Below are positions 45,882 through 59,390 of a DNA stretch of 64,000 nucleotides, in pieces. The stretch is taken from positions 434,001 through 498,000 of the forward strand of contig JACEVL010000483.1 of NCBI GenBank assembly GCA_020284085.1. The letters are read 5' to 3'. The notes under the pieces were generated by a model. It saw only the letters and a program-made list of their open reading frames with translations, was not told the origin of the DNA and did not search any database. Position numbers and translations under genes: made by a program. Source of the stretch: Aporrectodea caliginosa (taxonomy: Eukaryota > Annelida > Clitellata > Crassiclitellata > Lumbricidae). How positions within the stretch are numbered: the stretch's first letter is position 1; each line of letters starts with the position of its first letter.

Positions 45882-46444
45882 GTAGGTTATACAATCCCAC
45901 TTTGCAAGTAAGACCATCTATGTCCTTCTGTCTATCAACGTACATGTCTGTCTGTATATCCATTTATCCAAGCATACATTCATGCCACACACAGCTGAGG
46001 AGACATTTCCAAGCTCCTCTAAATTACATCCATTTTAAGATGCTAATAAGGTTAGTAAAAGATGTTATATCCATCAGAAGTTGGTAACCTTTGGTAACCT
46101 TTGTAATTGTAGTCGAATACATAGCGCTGATCAAAAAGCATTCCACATATCCTATAGGTGCTCTCTGCGCCATCCTACATGATGTTAGCTATCATTAAGA
46201 ACTACAATATCGCCTCGGTTAACAAAACAATGAGCCGAAAGTTTTAAGAGTTTCGTGCCCAACAAACGGGTCGTAATCGTAATCATACTCGTAATCTCCA
46301 AACTTTTAAAGCGCCACTCGAAAGCCAAGCGCAGGGCACCAGCTTATTCACGAACCCTGCGTCAATTCAGAGGGGTTGTCAAAAAGACTAGTCCGAAGGT
46401 GGCCCGCGTCAGGTTTTCAGGATCAGAGGGGCAGGGTGGGTAAG
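45882..46444. other. intron 3 start, no gene seen
   Basis: Contains a small CTGTCTRTCTRT-like run at 45925-45965 and AACCTTTGGTAACC repeats near 46085. The 62-codon ORF at 46255 has no known motif. Confidence 0.6.
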
Positions 46445-47590
46445 GTGGGTGTCGTTTATGTCGAGAATTGAACGGTAGAGGATCAGTTAAGTCGGGGTAA
46501 GAGTCCTTGAAAAGGAGAGACTTTAGTTTCGAGTGGAAAGCATTGGGATTATTATAGGAGAGCCTGAGGCAGATGATGGTGGAGGAACCGAAAAATTGCG
46601 GAATTCAGGAGGTAGACGTGGTGCAGCGTTGGCTATTGCTCGGCTGGAGAACTTGAGATGAGTAGTGACCGGAGTCAAGAAAGAGTGAGAACGGCGGAAT
46701 ATCGGGGGGTAGAGCAGGTTGGCTGGATGGTAAAGAGTTCGCGAATATATCTGGGCTAGGAGTATTGTAGGGAGTTGTAGGTTAGCGAGAGGACTTTGAA
46801 GTGGATTAGTTCTGGGAAATTTAAACAATGGAGTGATTTCAGGATGGGAGTGATGTGATGATCCTTGGACGTTCTTGTGACAGCTCTGGCTAGTGAGTTT
46901 TGGATGAGTTGCAGACGTTTGAGTTGTGTGGATTCAAGGTTGAGGAAAAGGGAATTGCAGTAGTCGAGCTTTGAGTGGACAATGGGGCGGTCTTGTAGCC
47001 GAGCATGGGTCGGATGCGGCGGAGGTCACGAACGTGCATGAAGCAGGAACACAAGAGGTTGTAGATGTGGTTAGAGAAGGAGAGATGTGGATGATAAGTA
47101 GCATCGAGATTGCGGACAGAAGCATCATAGGTGAAGGTAAGAGATGAAGAGTTAGTTAATAGGTTTTTTGAAGGGACAAAGATATTATGCATTTGGTCAG
47201 GAAAGCTAGGATGATGAATTCTGTTTTAGAAGGGGGCAGAGCGGGTTGGCTGGATGGTTCAACCTCCTCTGTCTCAAGACAGAGGAGGTTGAAAGACATC
47301 CATTGAGAGATTAAGTTAACCACATTGAACAATTGTGCAATAGAGGTGGAAAAAGAGCTTAAAATAAGGACACTATGTAGAGTTGGGTGTCGTCTGCGGT
47401 GGTTGTCAACAGAGGAGGATTCAATGAGATGGCTTAATGGTGTTGCACACAGAATGAAAAGCAGTGGACCAGGACGGAGCCTTCAGGGTTGCGAACAATG
47501 GCTGGAAGCTTTAACAGAGAAAGATCTGGAAGACAAGTAGGATAGCAGAGACTAAGAGACGCCAAACCAAGATGATAGTCGACGCATTTT
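46445..47590 (-). pseudogene. LINE-F-like relic, RT C-half
   Basis: - strand text from about 47250 downward: VRNLDATYHPHLSFSNHIYN, CFMHVRDLRRIRPMLGYKTA, then C-terminal text with AAPRLPPEFR at about 46600. It matches the + strand LINE-F (52840-52960) in the VRNLG...FSDHI and MHIRDLRRL blocks. Several frameshifts. The weakest part is 47250-47590, where only short matches remain. Confidence 0.7.
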
Positions 47591-47889
47591 TTAGTGTATT
47601 ATATTTTTACACAGTGCACAAGTTCACATTCTTTTCGCTTGGTTCAATACGACGGGCAGATACGGAACAAAACTGTATAGAATACAGTGATGAATCAATT
47701 GTAGTTAGTAGCCGATGAGAATTAAGCATGACCTATGAAAAACGCAGTTTAGCGTAGCATGACATGAAGTAATTTCACATATGACTGCATGGTTAAGTAC
47801 CGTTGGTGGCTGTCTTTAAACCTAGTTGCTTTGTTAATGCGTATGTTTTAGGTCCAAATTACAGGGCTTGCCCGTTTAATCTTACCACT

Positions 47890-48760
47890 TTATCGATGTT
47901 ACACGTGTTACTGATCGGATTCAAACGCTTCTTAACCATGTAGGCATCTGCTACTATCATCTTCGTCAGATCCGTTCTGTGTGACGATCACTTGCTGCAC
48001 ATGCTGCTTCCGCATTGATCTGCGCTATCATTTCACCAAGAATCGGTTTTCGAACTTCTATCTATTCTGGTCTGGGTTTCCCTCTTACCTTGAAATTGAG
48101 GCTTCTGTCGACCTGATTGGAGCATCCTGAAATTTGATCATAATATGCGCCCATGGGCGTAGCCAGGCAAAAATTTCGGAGGGCTATAAGATTTCGGGGG
48201 TTCCATTGGAGATGGTTGCAAAAACTAAGGTTTTTTGGGGTATTTCTCATGTAAAAGCATAAAAAAATTTGGAAACTTATTTCGGGGGTGGGGTTTTGAA
48301 CCCGTAAAACCACCCCCTAAATAAGCCATGCGCCTACAAGGCCCTACGTATGCGTGACACTTAGCGCTGGTTGCCTATTTCTCAACGCTCTTCACAAATT
48401 CTCACTTATGTAGTATTCTGTACATTGATTTTAACTCTCATGAGAAACAGCTAGGTGAAAATTGTCCCATACTGTCTTGGTTCACTGTGTATTTCTGCCT
48501 CGTCGGTACATGACAGCAGATCCTTTCTTTCGGCTGATCAAGTGATCATGGTATTCTTCTTGTCCCCCGAGCTCTTTCCTCTACAACTCAGCACAGAGGC
48601 TTTGCTTTCGTCGGTCCTGCGACCTGGAACAACCTTCCCCAGAAAACCAAAGGTGAGCCTTTTTTCTGATCTGTTCTGAGGGGCTCTAGCCTCTAAGTCT
48701 GTTCTGTCTAAATGAGAATTCACCTCGTTGGGTCTGGAGCGCTACTGATAAGGTTACGTT
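47890..48760 (+). pseudogene. CR1/L2-like LINE relic split by a hAT fragment
   Basis: Before the insert: YYHLRQIRSV and LAAHAASALICAI (thumb region). After it: LRWLPIS-like text near 48370 and FAFVGPATWNNLPQKTK near 48610. Multiple stops. A 40-bp word CACAAATTCTCACTTATGTAG occurs at 48395 and again at 48776 (starting TACAAATTC), so the 3' side is partly duplicated. Confidence 0.6.
48152..48339. mobile_element. hAT-type MITE fragment, no clear TSD
   Basis: Starts CATGGGCGTAGCCAGGCAAA, close to the CAGTGGCGTAGCCAG type hAT end, and ends near CCATGCGCCTACAAG. The interior is rich in TTTCGGGGG. It interrupts a LINE reading. The right end is diverged, so the border is approximate. Confidence 0.55.
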
Positions 48761-48789
48761 GAAGTTGCTCTTTACAAATTCTCACTTAT

Positions 48790-49869
48790 GTAGTGTTATG
48801 TCCTTTGATAAGTTTAACTGAAAATCACCATTTTTTTCCAACGAGTGTGGCATGTAGTATCTTGCTAACTATAGACTACTATTCTTCTGGACAACCCCTC
48901 TGACTCGCCGCAGCGCTCGTGAATAAACTCTTGGCTTTCCATTAGCGCTTGAGAAGTTTGGAGATTAAGACTTACGATTATGATATATTGTAGTTAATGC
49001 CACAAATAGTAGTGAGCTCGCATAAAATTCTCGATTTTACTTTTTAAGATTGTTCTTTTAAGCCTTGGTGCACAAGGTGAGTTATTCACTAGTTAGTTAA
49101 GGTAATTTAATTGTTCATTTGCGGTGCTTTCTGGATCGTGGGTTTAGTAGGAGGTTAATATTTAATCTGTTTTTAGTTATTTGATAATGTTTGTTGTAGG
49201 TGATAGTCTAACTTTAAGTGGAAGTGAAAATCCATTGTATATAATTTACTACCCATCAATAGCTGATGTATAGGCGAAATCAAAACGCGCCATTTCTGCA
49301 TGTTCTTCAAACTCGTATTGCATCGTATATCGTATAAGTTATATGTATACATGTATATATCGTATATTGTATCGTATATTCACTAAGTATAACTATTCAG
49401 AGGCGCAATAAACTCATAATTAAGTATGCCCGACGTAAAGATTGGATGGTTGCATGTTGTGGTCGAGGTGTCAGTGTTAACCGATGGCCAAAGCAATTTT
49501 GCCGAATAAATAATGAAAGATCGCTAGTCGCGCCAACAGCTGCACATCATCCATTTTTAATAACCTACCTCTTATGCAGAGAGATTCATTCACACACCTG
49601 TTCGTGAATGCAAATCGACCTTAAATTTAGGCGTTCATTGCAACACTTCTGCGTTTGTCACGTGCAAACAATACCCACTTAGGCCTACTGAGGTAACTAA
49701 ATACAAGGAGATAATAGCCGCGTAGCTAGATATCTGGCGCCCTGGACGAATGATAGCAATGGCCCCTCGCCCAATATTTTTATTTATCAAAAAGGGCAAT
49801 TTAGATAAGCGTCATACATTAAACGTTAATTTATGACGTCATTATATGTCATGGAATCGCAGAACGTAA
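48790..49869. other. intron 3 sequence, no gene seen
   Basis: AT-rich, with a CGTATA-rich stretch at 49318-49380. A 30-bp word TTTGATAAGTTTAACTGAAA at about 48800 recurs at about 60710. No coding motif. Confidence 0.6.
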
Positions 49870-50517
49870 ACAGGACTTGTGCACACTGAATATCCGTTCA
49901 CTTCTTCACGAAACCCATTTCACTGCGTCGCATTACCTCATTTCATCTTCTAACCACCGTCCTTACGCAATCGCCTTAACCCAAACTTGGATCATCTCGT
50001 ATGCCACTCACTGTCAACTTTGTAGCCTTAGACCTGACGGATATCCTATCATAATCTCAGCCCGGCAGCCTAAAAATGCATTCAAAAGTGACTCTTGGAT
50101 ACGAAATTGTCTTCCTAAATTGTGAACCAGCTACTCCTTGCATCGCCCATCTAGACGTAATTTTTCTCTCAACTGTCAGCTGATCACCTGAATAGTATGA
50201 TAAAGACATAAAATATATCAGGCATCATGAAACCTTCTAAACGATTCTAAAATTTAAACCAACAATATTCCATAAATTTACGACAAAACTCACCTTGAGA
50301 AACTAGATGTTGTTCCAATCGTTTCGCTTATGGTGCTTTACACCAGCGGTAAACGGCACGCCATTTCTTTCGTCTGTTCATGACTTCGAATTGCGTGAAT
50401 GCAATTCTGACTATTTCAGGTTTTTTATTAGACATTTTATGCTTTTTGCACTGATCAGAAAATCGAAATAAAGTAAAAATTGCCCTTTTCAATATCTGTT
50501 AAGTCTGTTAACCAGAA

Positions 50518-50795
50518 GGACCGCTTTTCTAAACATCCGGTGTGTTTAGCACTTCCGGCTCACTAGTTATCACATCGTCAGAGGACAATTCTATAGCGCA
50601 AGAAGTTCATAACTAAAGGCAGTTTGCGCGAGAACTATAGAGATCGCTTCAAGACAGTTTCCAAATGTCAAGAAATGATCGCGAGAACGAGACACTATGT
50701 TCCAACTTTCAAGACCGAGACCGAGACATCAGAAAGCCTATAGGCCTATCGAGACGTCTTGGACTGAGTCTCCAGACCATACAACTCTGACAATA
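50518..50795 (-). mobile_element. BED-finger hAT family, partial copy
   Basis: Reverse-complement similarity to 31426-31745: CCGCTTTTCTAAAC, CGCGAGAACTAT, GAGATCGCTTCAAGACAGTT and GAGACCGAGACATCAGAAAG. It carries one end region but no clear duplication. It lies inside LINE-F. Confidence 0.75.
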
Positions 50796-50807
50796 TCTAC
50801 AGTTCTA

Positions 50808-50878
50808 CACCGTGTTTTGCAGAGTAAGCTGATGATGTAGAACTTCTACATCATCAGCTTACTTTGCAAAACACGGTG
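50808..50878. repeat. 35-bp-arm hairpin at a LINE junction
   Basis: Arms 50808-50842 and 50844-50878 are reverse complements with one mismatch and a 1-bp loop (CACCGTGTTTTGCAGAGTAA and its complement). The right arm leads into LINE-F endonuclease sequence, so the left arm is an inverted copy of it. Confidence 0.95.
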
Positions 50879-50968
50879 CTTTCCCTGAAGAATTTAACTC
50901 ATTTGTATCTGTTACCGTCACCACACCCCATGAATTTGTACTCACTGGCGACTTTAACATCCACCTGT

Positions 50969-51425
50969 GTCACACGTATCATAACTTTACTACACATTAC
51001 TACACATTAGTATTGCATCTATGTGTTATTTTACATTCTATTTGAATGTCCCATTGTGTGTTTGCTAATTGAGTATTGTATTGACTCAATAGAAGTGGCA
51101 GTACATCATTTGACACTACTGACACTATTGACACTATTGACACTACTGCCATCTAGCGATTCGAAGTAATTATTTTAACACTGTGTTATTCTAATGAAGT
51201 TGTTACTGAATTACTGTTTAAAATAGCTTCGATGAGGACTCTGTATTAACTCAATGTAGTACATTACTTGTAGTACAGTACTTGTAGTACATTACTTGTT
51301 GCTACTGCCTACTGCCACCTAACGATTTAAAGTAATTACGTTAACACTGTGACATTCTCATGTACAGAGGTTATACTTCTTTCACTTCACTTATGCACTG
51401 ATTATAGTCAAGTTGCTGTCACCGC
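50969..51425. other. insert inside LINE-F between two TGDxNIH copies
   Basis: About 455 bp of non-coding DNA. The 26-bp endonuclease stretch TCACTGGCGACTTTAACA...CCAC precedes it and recurs after it as TCACTGGTGACTTAACA...CCAC. Inside, ACTGCCATCTAGCGATTCGA (51148) and ACTGCCACCTAACGATTTAA (51312) are direct repeats with shared GTAATTA...TTAACACTGTG. It may be an insertion with a long target duplication or the junction of two LINE pieces. Confidence 0.5.
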
Positions 51426-53097
51426 ACCTCACTGGTGACTTAACAGTGGCATCCACTTTGACAACCCTGCTGATCCATTTGCATTCCAATTTATTTCCTC
51501 TCAAAGTGCTTTCAATATGATCCAACATGTTTCCTTCCCCACTCACAGAAATGGCCACACTCAATACTTCCGTCTCATCCGTCCTGTCACTGATCGTCAA
51601 CAATGAACTCAACTGACCCTCTGATCATTGTCCTATTACACTAAGATCAATATTGAGCCATCTCCTCGCCCCCACCCAAACTATGCTCATTCCGCCGTAT
51701 CAGCATAATATATATAATTCCACTATCGTAAGGACTCCAGAAGAAACACGCTCTAATCCATCACTAAACCTGAAACCTATGCAAAAAATCCATGGTTTCA
51801 TTCTTTCCTCAAGCTCTCAAATCATCGCGCTCTTGTCTGGAACGAGCATACAGACGCTCAGACGACCTCTCCATTCGTAATAAACTTAAAACCTTGACAA
51901 ATAGATATAACAGCCAACTTCTTTCTTTCAGCCAGGAAACGTTGCGTATCATCTCTTGTTCACTCAAATTCATCCTACCTTCGAAATCTTTTGAAAACTG
52001 TAAATAATCTTCTTCACCGTGGCTCCTCTCGCCCCCTCCCAGAAACTATATTTCACATGCATCCATTTTCAACTCTTCTTGATTCTTCTTCACTGACAAA
52101 GTCTCCTCCCTCCGTCTCTCATTACAGACTCTTTCATCAAAATCAACTTATACGAAAACCAACTCTTCCCCTCAAAGACCACAATGACACCACTTTTCCA
52201 CCTACTGCATCTTTTAACCTGTTCGAGCCTTTCACTGAAACAGAAATCACTACCCTCATTCGAGCCTCTCAAAAAAAGCAATGCGACCTTGACCCAATCC
52301 CATCGTCCTTACTTAAAGACTGTACAACCCTTTTCGTTCCTACCATAACCAAACTCATCAACCTGTGTCTATCGACCGATACTTTTCCTATGTTTTTTAA
52401 AGACTCAGTTGTTAAACCACTTCTTAACTCTTCTCCAACTACCGTCCAATTTCAAATCTCTCTTCCTTATGCAAACTCTCGGAACGCGTTGTCCTCTCTT
52501 GTCTCAACGGCAACCTCGCCTCACGCAACATCCAAAACCCAAACCAATCTGCCTACACCAAATCACTCTACCGAAACAGCCCTTGCCTCGCTATACAACA
52601 AACTTTTCATGGCGATAAGCTGTCATATCTTCTCCCCTCATTCCCTTCCAGCTGCATTGAAATCTACGTAGCCAGATTTCAGCCTTAATGACCGCTAATC
52701 TGCTGTGCCTTAACTCTTCAAATCATCATTATTGGCCTCCGCAGGCAATTAAGCAAATTAGTCTATCCTTCCGACCTTTTTCCAAAAGATCTCACATCTT
52801 CCGTGCCTACTAGGTTACTCCTGTCCGCAATCTTGGAATCATCTTCGATAAAAACCTTACCTTTCCGACCACATCACCCAGCTAGCTCGTACCTGCTGTA
52901 TGCACATCCGTGACCTTCGTCGACTGCACCCGATACTTGCTTGCACAATAGCCATCTCAATTGTTAATTCGAAACTCGACTGCTGTAATTGCTTTTTACA
53001 ACATCGATTCTTCTACAATAAAATGCCTCCAAGCAGTCCAGAACGCTCTCGCCGGCGAAGTCACCAAAGCTCTCAAACACTACCACGGCCGATGTCG

Positions 53098-54215
<1,118 letters not shown>

Positions 54216-54839
54216 ATCCCTGTTCTGAAAGCACTTCATTTGCTGAAAGTCTGTCAGCGCATCCATTACAAGAGTCTATCTATTACCTACAACTCCCTTC
54301 AAACCTCTCAACCCTCTTGCAGTCGCCAGCTATTCACCATCCAACCGCCCGGGTCTCCTCGCTCATCATCATATCTTTCTCTATCTCGGCATCTAGTCTC
54401 ATCCTCTCTGAAATTCTGCTGCACCAGCGCCTGTTGAACGGACTACCAAAACACCTCTGCCGGTTTGCTCATCCTCTTATCTCGCCTCTTAATTTGAACT
54501 CTCCTCCGCTTGCAATCTCCTCTGCCTCTCCTCTGCTTTCCACTCACGACTAAAAACCGAGCTCATCAAACTATCCTATTCTGATTCTATTCCTGCGCCA
54601 CCAAGCGACCACCATCATCACCGATTACCACCGTAGCAGCAGCTGCTGTCTGTAACGATTTCCTAACTGTTTGAACTCTAGGGAATAAACGATGATGATG
54701 CGTACAGTTATTTATCAATTAAATTCTCGCCCCATTGGATGGTTACTTAGGTCAGGCTAGTAGTGTCCTCAAATCATATGCAGTCAGCTCTTGACAACAT
54801 GAATATGTAATGAATATGTAATGTAATGTAATGTAATTA

Positions 54840-55215
54840 GTAATTTATAGAGCGCCGCTCACAGCCGAGGCCATTCAGTAGCGCTCCCAGTGCGAGAACC
54901 CCGAGAGAAGAAATAGGTTTTAAGGAGAGAGAGAGAGAGAGAGAGAGATGAAGACAATGATCCAGAAAGGAAAGTCTCACGCAAAATGAAGGGAAGGGCA
55001 TTCCATAAAGAGGGCTCAATGATGGCAAAGGATCGAGTTTGAGCAATCGTGGTCCTAGCTCGTGGGACAAAGAAGTCAGACCGGTCCAGAGATCGGAGAG
55101 GCCGATGAGAAGATGCAGAAAGAGGAGGACGAATGATATCCTTGAGGTATTTTGGAGCAAGTCCCAGTTTGGATTTGAAGACCAAAGCAAGGACTTTAAA
55201 CTGAGTATGTATTTA
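54840..55215 (-). mobile_element. LINE C-terminal fragment with 3' tail
   Basis: On the - strand: GLAPKYLKDIIRPPL, LRSLDRSDFFVPRARTTIAQ, FAIIEPSLWNALPF, then an (AG)n-derived Leu/Ser run and LKTYFF. The 3' tail (+ strand TTATAGAGCGCCGCTCACAG) is preceded by (ATGTA)n at 54808-54835. Relatives at 1376 and 16781. The frame is open for 108 codons. Confidence 0.82.
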
Positions 55216-55773
55216 ATCAAATGCACACACATCAATACAGTAAATATCAAGACAATTCATTAGATGATGAACAAATCAAAGGCCTTAGACTATCAACTTA
55301 CCTGAATACATATATTTATTATTAGAGACTAAATTAACCTCCCTCGTTGAAGTAGTTTGGTTTCTGAAAGTTCTCACCCACGCCTCCAGTATTCAGCTAC
55401 AACAGAGTCCTGACGACGTCTATAATCAATAGAGTTGGATCGTTGTCGAGTACATTGAACAGCTCTGAGCCGAGTTTTTCCGGTCGCTGCATCTTCTACT
55501 ACACAAAGAAAGACTCTTCTCCTTAACATTAATCAACAAGCTTGACAAATTTAAAACAGAAATGGAATTATATAGGCAACAACAGCTTACACAGCTCACC
55601 TAGCCTATTCACTCTAACTGTAACTGCAACTATAACTAAATGTGTTCGGGTGGGTTCGCGGGTTGTATCCGATAAGGCACTCTGGCCTTCTGAGATAATC
55701 TCTCGCTACGCTTTAGGGTACCAGAATTCATAGGAACCGTCGGGTTTTCCATTGTTATACCCCGACACTCTCC

Positions 55774-55854
55774 AGACAAATGGTCGAGTGGTATGACGCG
55801 TCTACCTGTTCGGTAGTGAAACTGCGTCCAAGGTTCAAATCCGCTTCCACGGCA
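55774..55854 (+). repeat. tRNA-like segment, probable SINE head
   Basis: ATGGTCGAGTGGTATGACGC is a good A-box region and GGTTCAAATCC (55832-55842) a good B box, 30 bp apart, like a type II (Leu/Ser) tRNA. No clean acceptor stem, so a tRNA-derived SINE head is favoured. 55216-55773 and 55855-56196 hold no recognised gene. Confidence 0.5.
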
Positions 55855-56196
55855 TACTTTGGCCACGGCGAAGTTTCCAGTCTATCCAAGCGCGACAAAT
55901 CTTCCCTAACGTTGGACTGCATAGAAGTTATAGCTTCCCTTGTTTCCTCAACATTTGACTGCATAGAAGTTTGCATCGAAGTTACAGCATCGACGATGGA
56001 GGACAGGAAGGAGGTGAAGAAGAATGAGCCTTAGTTTCTTCCATGGCGCTACACAAACTAGTGCGGCGACACTATCAACTATAAGAGAATGAAACCGAGT
56101 ACTGAATTATGATTTCTTATTAAGCCACTAACAATCGCTTATGCAAATACAGTATGCAATCATCACTTAGATTGGAGTAAAGTTTCCCAGGTTAAA

Positions 56197-57370
56197 ATGA
56201 TGCCCCGGGTAGAATTTAGATTGACGCCAAAAAGTGCTTATGCCGATCGAATTAATACTGAATTAAATCTTCTAGCTGAGTGGTTTAGGACCAATCGCCT
56301 GTCACTCAATATAAAAAAATCCTGCTTTATACTAGTCCATTCTACAAAGAAACGAATCCCGGATCTCCAGACAAAGTTGTCAATTGATGGAATTGCCCTG
56401 TCCCAAACCCGATCCACTAAATTTCTTGGAGTATGTATTGACGAATGTCTGACTTGGACTGAACATATCAATATTATTGCTGGCAAAATTTCCAGAAACC
56501 TTGGTATACTAGCAAGAATATTTTACCTTATCCCAGTTCATATTTGTAGGAATTTATATTATACACTAATTAATCCCTATTTTGACTATGGTAATATTGT
56601 CTGGGCCTCGAACTATTCTACTAGGTTAAAATGTCTTCTGGTTCTGCAGAAAAGAGCTATTAGAATTATTGCAAGAGATCCATTTTATGTCCATACGGCA
56701 TACAGATACCGGGAATATAATATTATGAACTTTGAAAACATAAATCGCTATCAACTGGGTAATTTAATGTATAAATTTGTCAATAACTTGCTGCCTGATC
56801 CATTTTCAAACTATTTTACTAAGGTAGTACAGATGCATGGTCATTGTACAAGGTCTTCTTCTGGTGGTTTATATGCACGCACTAATTATGGTACATTTTC
56901 AGTTTGTTGTAATGGTCCAAAAATTTGGAATGCAGTACCGATGAGTATTCGGAATGCACTCACATATACCCAATTTAAGAAGCTGTGGAATAGTTACTTG
57001 AAGGATTAATCATACTTCATTTAACACTGTTTCATCGAAATGTTTACAATATTGATATTCTTAGTAAATGCAATGTTATTATTTAGTTAAGAACATTTTT
57101 TGAATTGAACCTTTCTTTATTACATATTGATCTTCTTAGTAAATTGTAATGTTATTATTTAGTTAAGAACATTATTGAGTTGACAGTTTCTTTTTTTCAA
57201 CTGACTAACCAGCCATAATTGATTATTGTTAAAAGGGTTACCCTAATTAAGCGGGGCTTGTGCCCCTTTTGGGTCTCCCCTGTTCCCTAGTCAATGCACC
57301 GATATGTAATAATCAAGTTATAATTGTTGTTAATTGTAATATGCATTGTGCTTCTGGAAATAAAAAGTTG
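56197..57370 (+). mobile_element. LINE-G, 5'-truncated, intact 270-codon RT C-half
   Basis: An open frame to 57009: LLAEWFRTNRLSLNIKKS, TKFLGVCIDECLTWTEHI, INPYFDYGNIVW, LLVLQKRAIRII, LYARTNYGTFSVCCNGPKIW and NAVPMSIRNALTYTQFKK. The RT motif C itself lies just upstream and is absent. The block order and the YGTFSVCCNGPKIWN end indicate a CR1/Jockey-type LINE different from A-F. The 3' region has two copies of AATGTTATTATTTAGTTAAG and ends AATAAAAAG. No tail array. It looks recent, as the ORF has no defect. Confidence 0.85.
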
Positions 57371-57394
57371 TCAGTCAGTTGTCAGTGTACTCTA

Positions 57395-57610
57395 AGTCTT
57401 AATTGGTGAAAGGAGAGGGGTCGGACTGGAGGTAGGAGTTGGTGAAGTACATGCTTGGGGTTGTGTAATATGGAGAAAAGGAGTTTCGCATCAGGTATAT
57501 TGGCAAGTTCAGAGACTGTTGGATAGGATTGCTCTAGGTAACCTAGACGTTGGGCTCTTTTTAGGAGTTTTTCCAGGCGTTCTTTATCGGAATCCAGGGT
57601 AAGACCCCAC
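57395..57610 (-). mobile_element. LINE-A fragment
   Basis: The - strand reads WWGLTLDSDKERLEKLLKRA, QRLGYLEQSYPT, AKLLFSILHNPKHVLHQLLP and PVRPLSFH in one frame, matching the segment before RPRPH in the other LINE-A copies. Truncated at both ends; it abuts LINE-G's 3' end and the transposase-like relic. Confidence 0.8.
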
Positions 57611-57639
57611 CAGGATGGGGAGTAGGGTGTTTTTAACGT

Positions 57640-59390
57640 ACATGATATATTTTCAACTCAAAGATTTTTTACCGGCCTGGTCGAATTATCATGCCAATGC
57701 GTGTATAAACTCCATATCCGAAATTACAGCATTTAGAACTTGCGCAAGGCGACCGAAATTAGACGAGAGAGCGATGACAAGATCAACAGCAGTTGCGAAG
57801 CGTGAGGAACGTTATTGTGCAAGCACAGCTGTAGAGACGAAAGTTCTTCTGTTGGAAACATCACCTGAAAAAGATGAGTCATCAGCTATAGCTCAGAAAA
57901 GCCAGAACCATCGACGTCTGCCTTGCCACAAAGCGACGAAGGGGAACAATCTCTGTAGTTACTCGTTATGTTGCATCAGCTCTAGATCGCAGCAAAACCA
58001 GCAGCTCAAAAGCCTCTCATATTTTATCTGCTCTCGCTGCATCCAATCCATATGCAAAACTATCGGTCCTTCAGCGATCCATCGAGCAAAGAAAGATAAC
58101 CGCGCAGCCCTAGCAGCAGTGATTCGTAAATTTTTCGATCAAAAGGTTCCTCCTACTATCCACTGGGACGACAAGATCATGCCAGTTGTTACAGGGACAG
58201 GACGAGGGTGTGTCGATCGCCTTCCAATGATGGTATCTGGTAAGGATGTGACCAAGCTATTGGCCATCCCAAAACTCCAATCCGGTACAGCTCCCGTCAA
58301 GGTAGCTGCGTGTTGACCGAATCGTGGCCGTGTTTCGACACAACAGCGTGTAACACGGATTACAAGGGCGGTGTGTGCATGAAGATGGAAGCTGAATTAG
58401 GAATGGACCTCTTGGACCTTGCCTGTCGACATCATGTTTATGAAATAGTTCCGGACAAGGGTTTTCACTGTATGATTCTGTAAGAATTCTGTGAAGATCT
58501 CCAGTCATTTCCGTGACTTCAGGCCGCAAATCGATCAGGCCAAGTATCGCACAGCAGTCGAGAGTACAGATGTAGCACAACGTGTCACAGAAATTTGAGA
58601 CAATGTCATCACCATTTCATTGCAGCAACTGAATACTGACTACCACAGAAATGATAACAAATATCTACTAGAACTAAGTTTAGGTACCCAGAGGCATTTG
58701 ACCGCGCGCATTGGATGGCACTGCGATCAATGAGATCAAGATGTTGCTTTTCAGAGAGCTGTTTCCCATTCAACAACGCTAGAGCACACCGAGGACATAT
58801 CGACGATGCTACTGGCAAAAGGTGTGAAATCATCTACTTCGAGTGTTGCCTTTTGTGACAACAACTTACGTGAAGTATGCCTACTATATAGTTCAATGAA
58901 ACCCCCAATGAACGATCTTCAATTCTTGAAGAAAATCCATACTTAAACAGACAAGGAAATCTCACAGGTCAACCTCCATTGTCCCTACACCTTTGTGACG
59001 ATTCAGTCACAGTCGACGAAAACCAGCGCATGCACGCCATACAACATGCGCAACAATACGATGAACCTGCAACGAAATATCCTCCCATACAATGTCCTGA
59101 TGCACCTATAAAGCTCTCTACCCGATTTCTTCAACGCTTCTACCACCAAAATATCTCAGATCCTCGGATTGGATGACTCTTCTTGGTCGAGACCAGTAAC
59201 AATGGGAGTCAGTACAATCATATAGTGAGGCAAAATATATCATATCCACCCTAAGAGTGACGAACGATTTGGCGGAGAAAGGAGTGACCCTCATTCAGTC
59301 CTACAATGAAGCCCTGTTTCGAAATGAGGAACAGAAACATTTGTTCTACAAATGGTCGAGTACCATCGAAACAAATTTTCAAAGTCACTA
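57640..59390 (+). pseudogene. decayed transposase-like gene, family not named
   Basis: Conserved-looking blocks in order: VIRKFFDQKVPPTIHWDDKI (58115), DRLPMMVSGKDVTKLLAIPK (58215), FDTTACNTDYKGGVC and LDLACRHHVYEIV (58340-58455), FRYPEAFDRAHWMA (58680), MNDLQFLKKI (58910) and a C-terminal GVTLIQSYNEALFRNEE (59285-59390). The Asp in HWD, the Asp in FDTT and a Glu after CRHH could form a DDE triad (inference). Frameshifts near 58315 and 58480 and several stops disable it. I recall related proteins of unknown function in invertebrates but cannot give the superfamily. No inverted ends were found. Confidence 0.5.
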
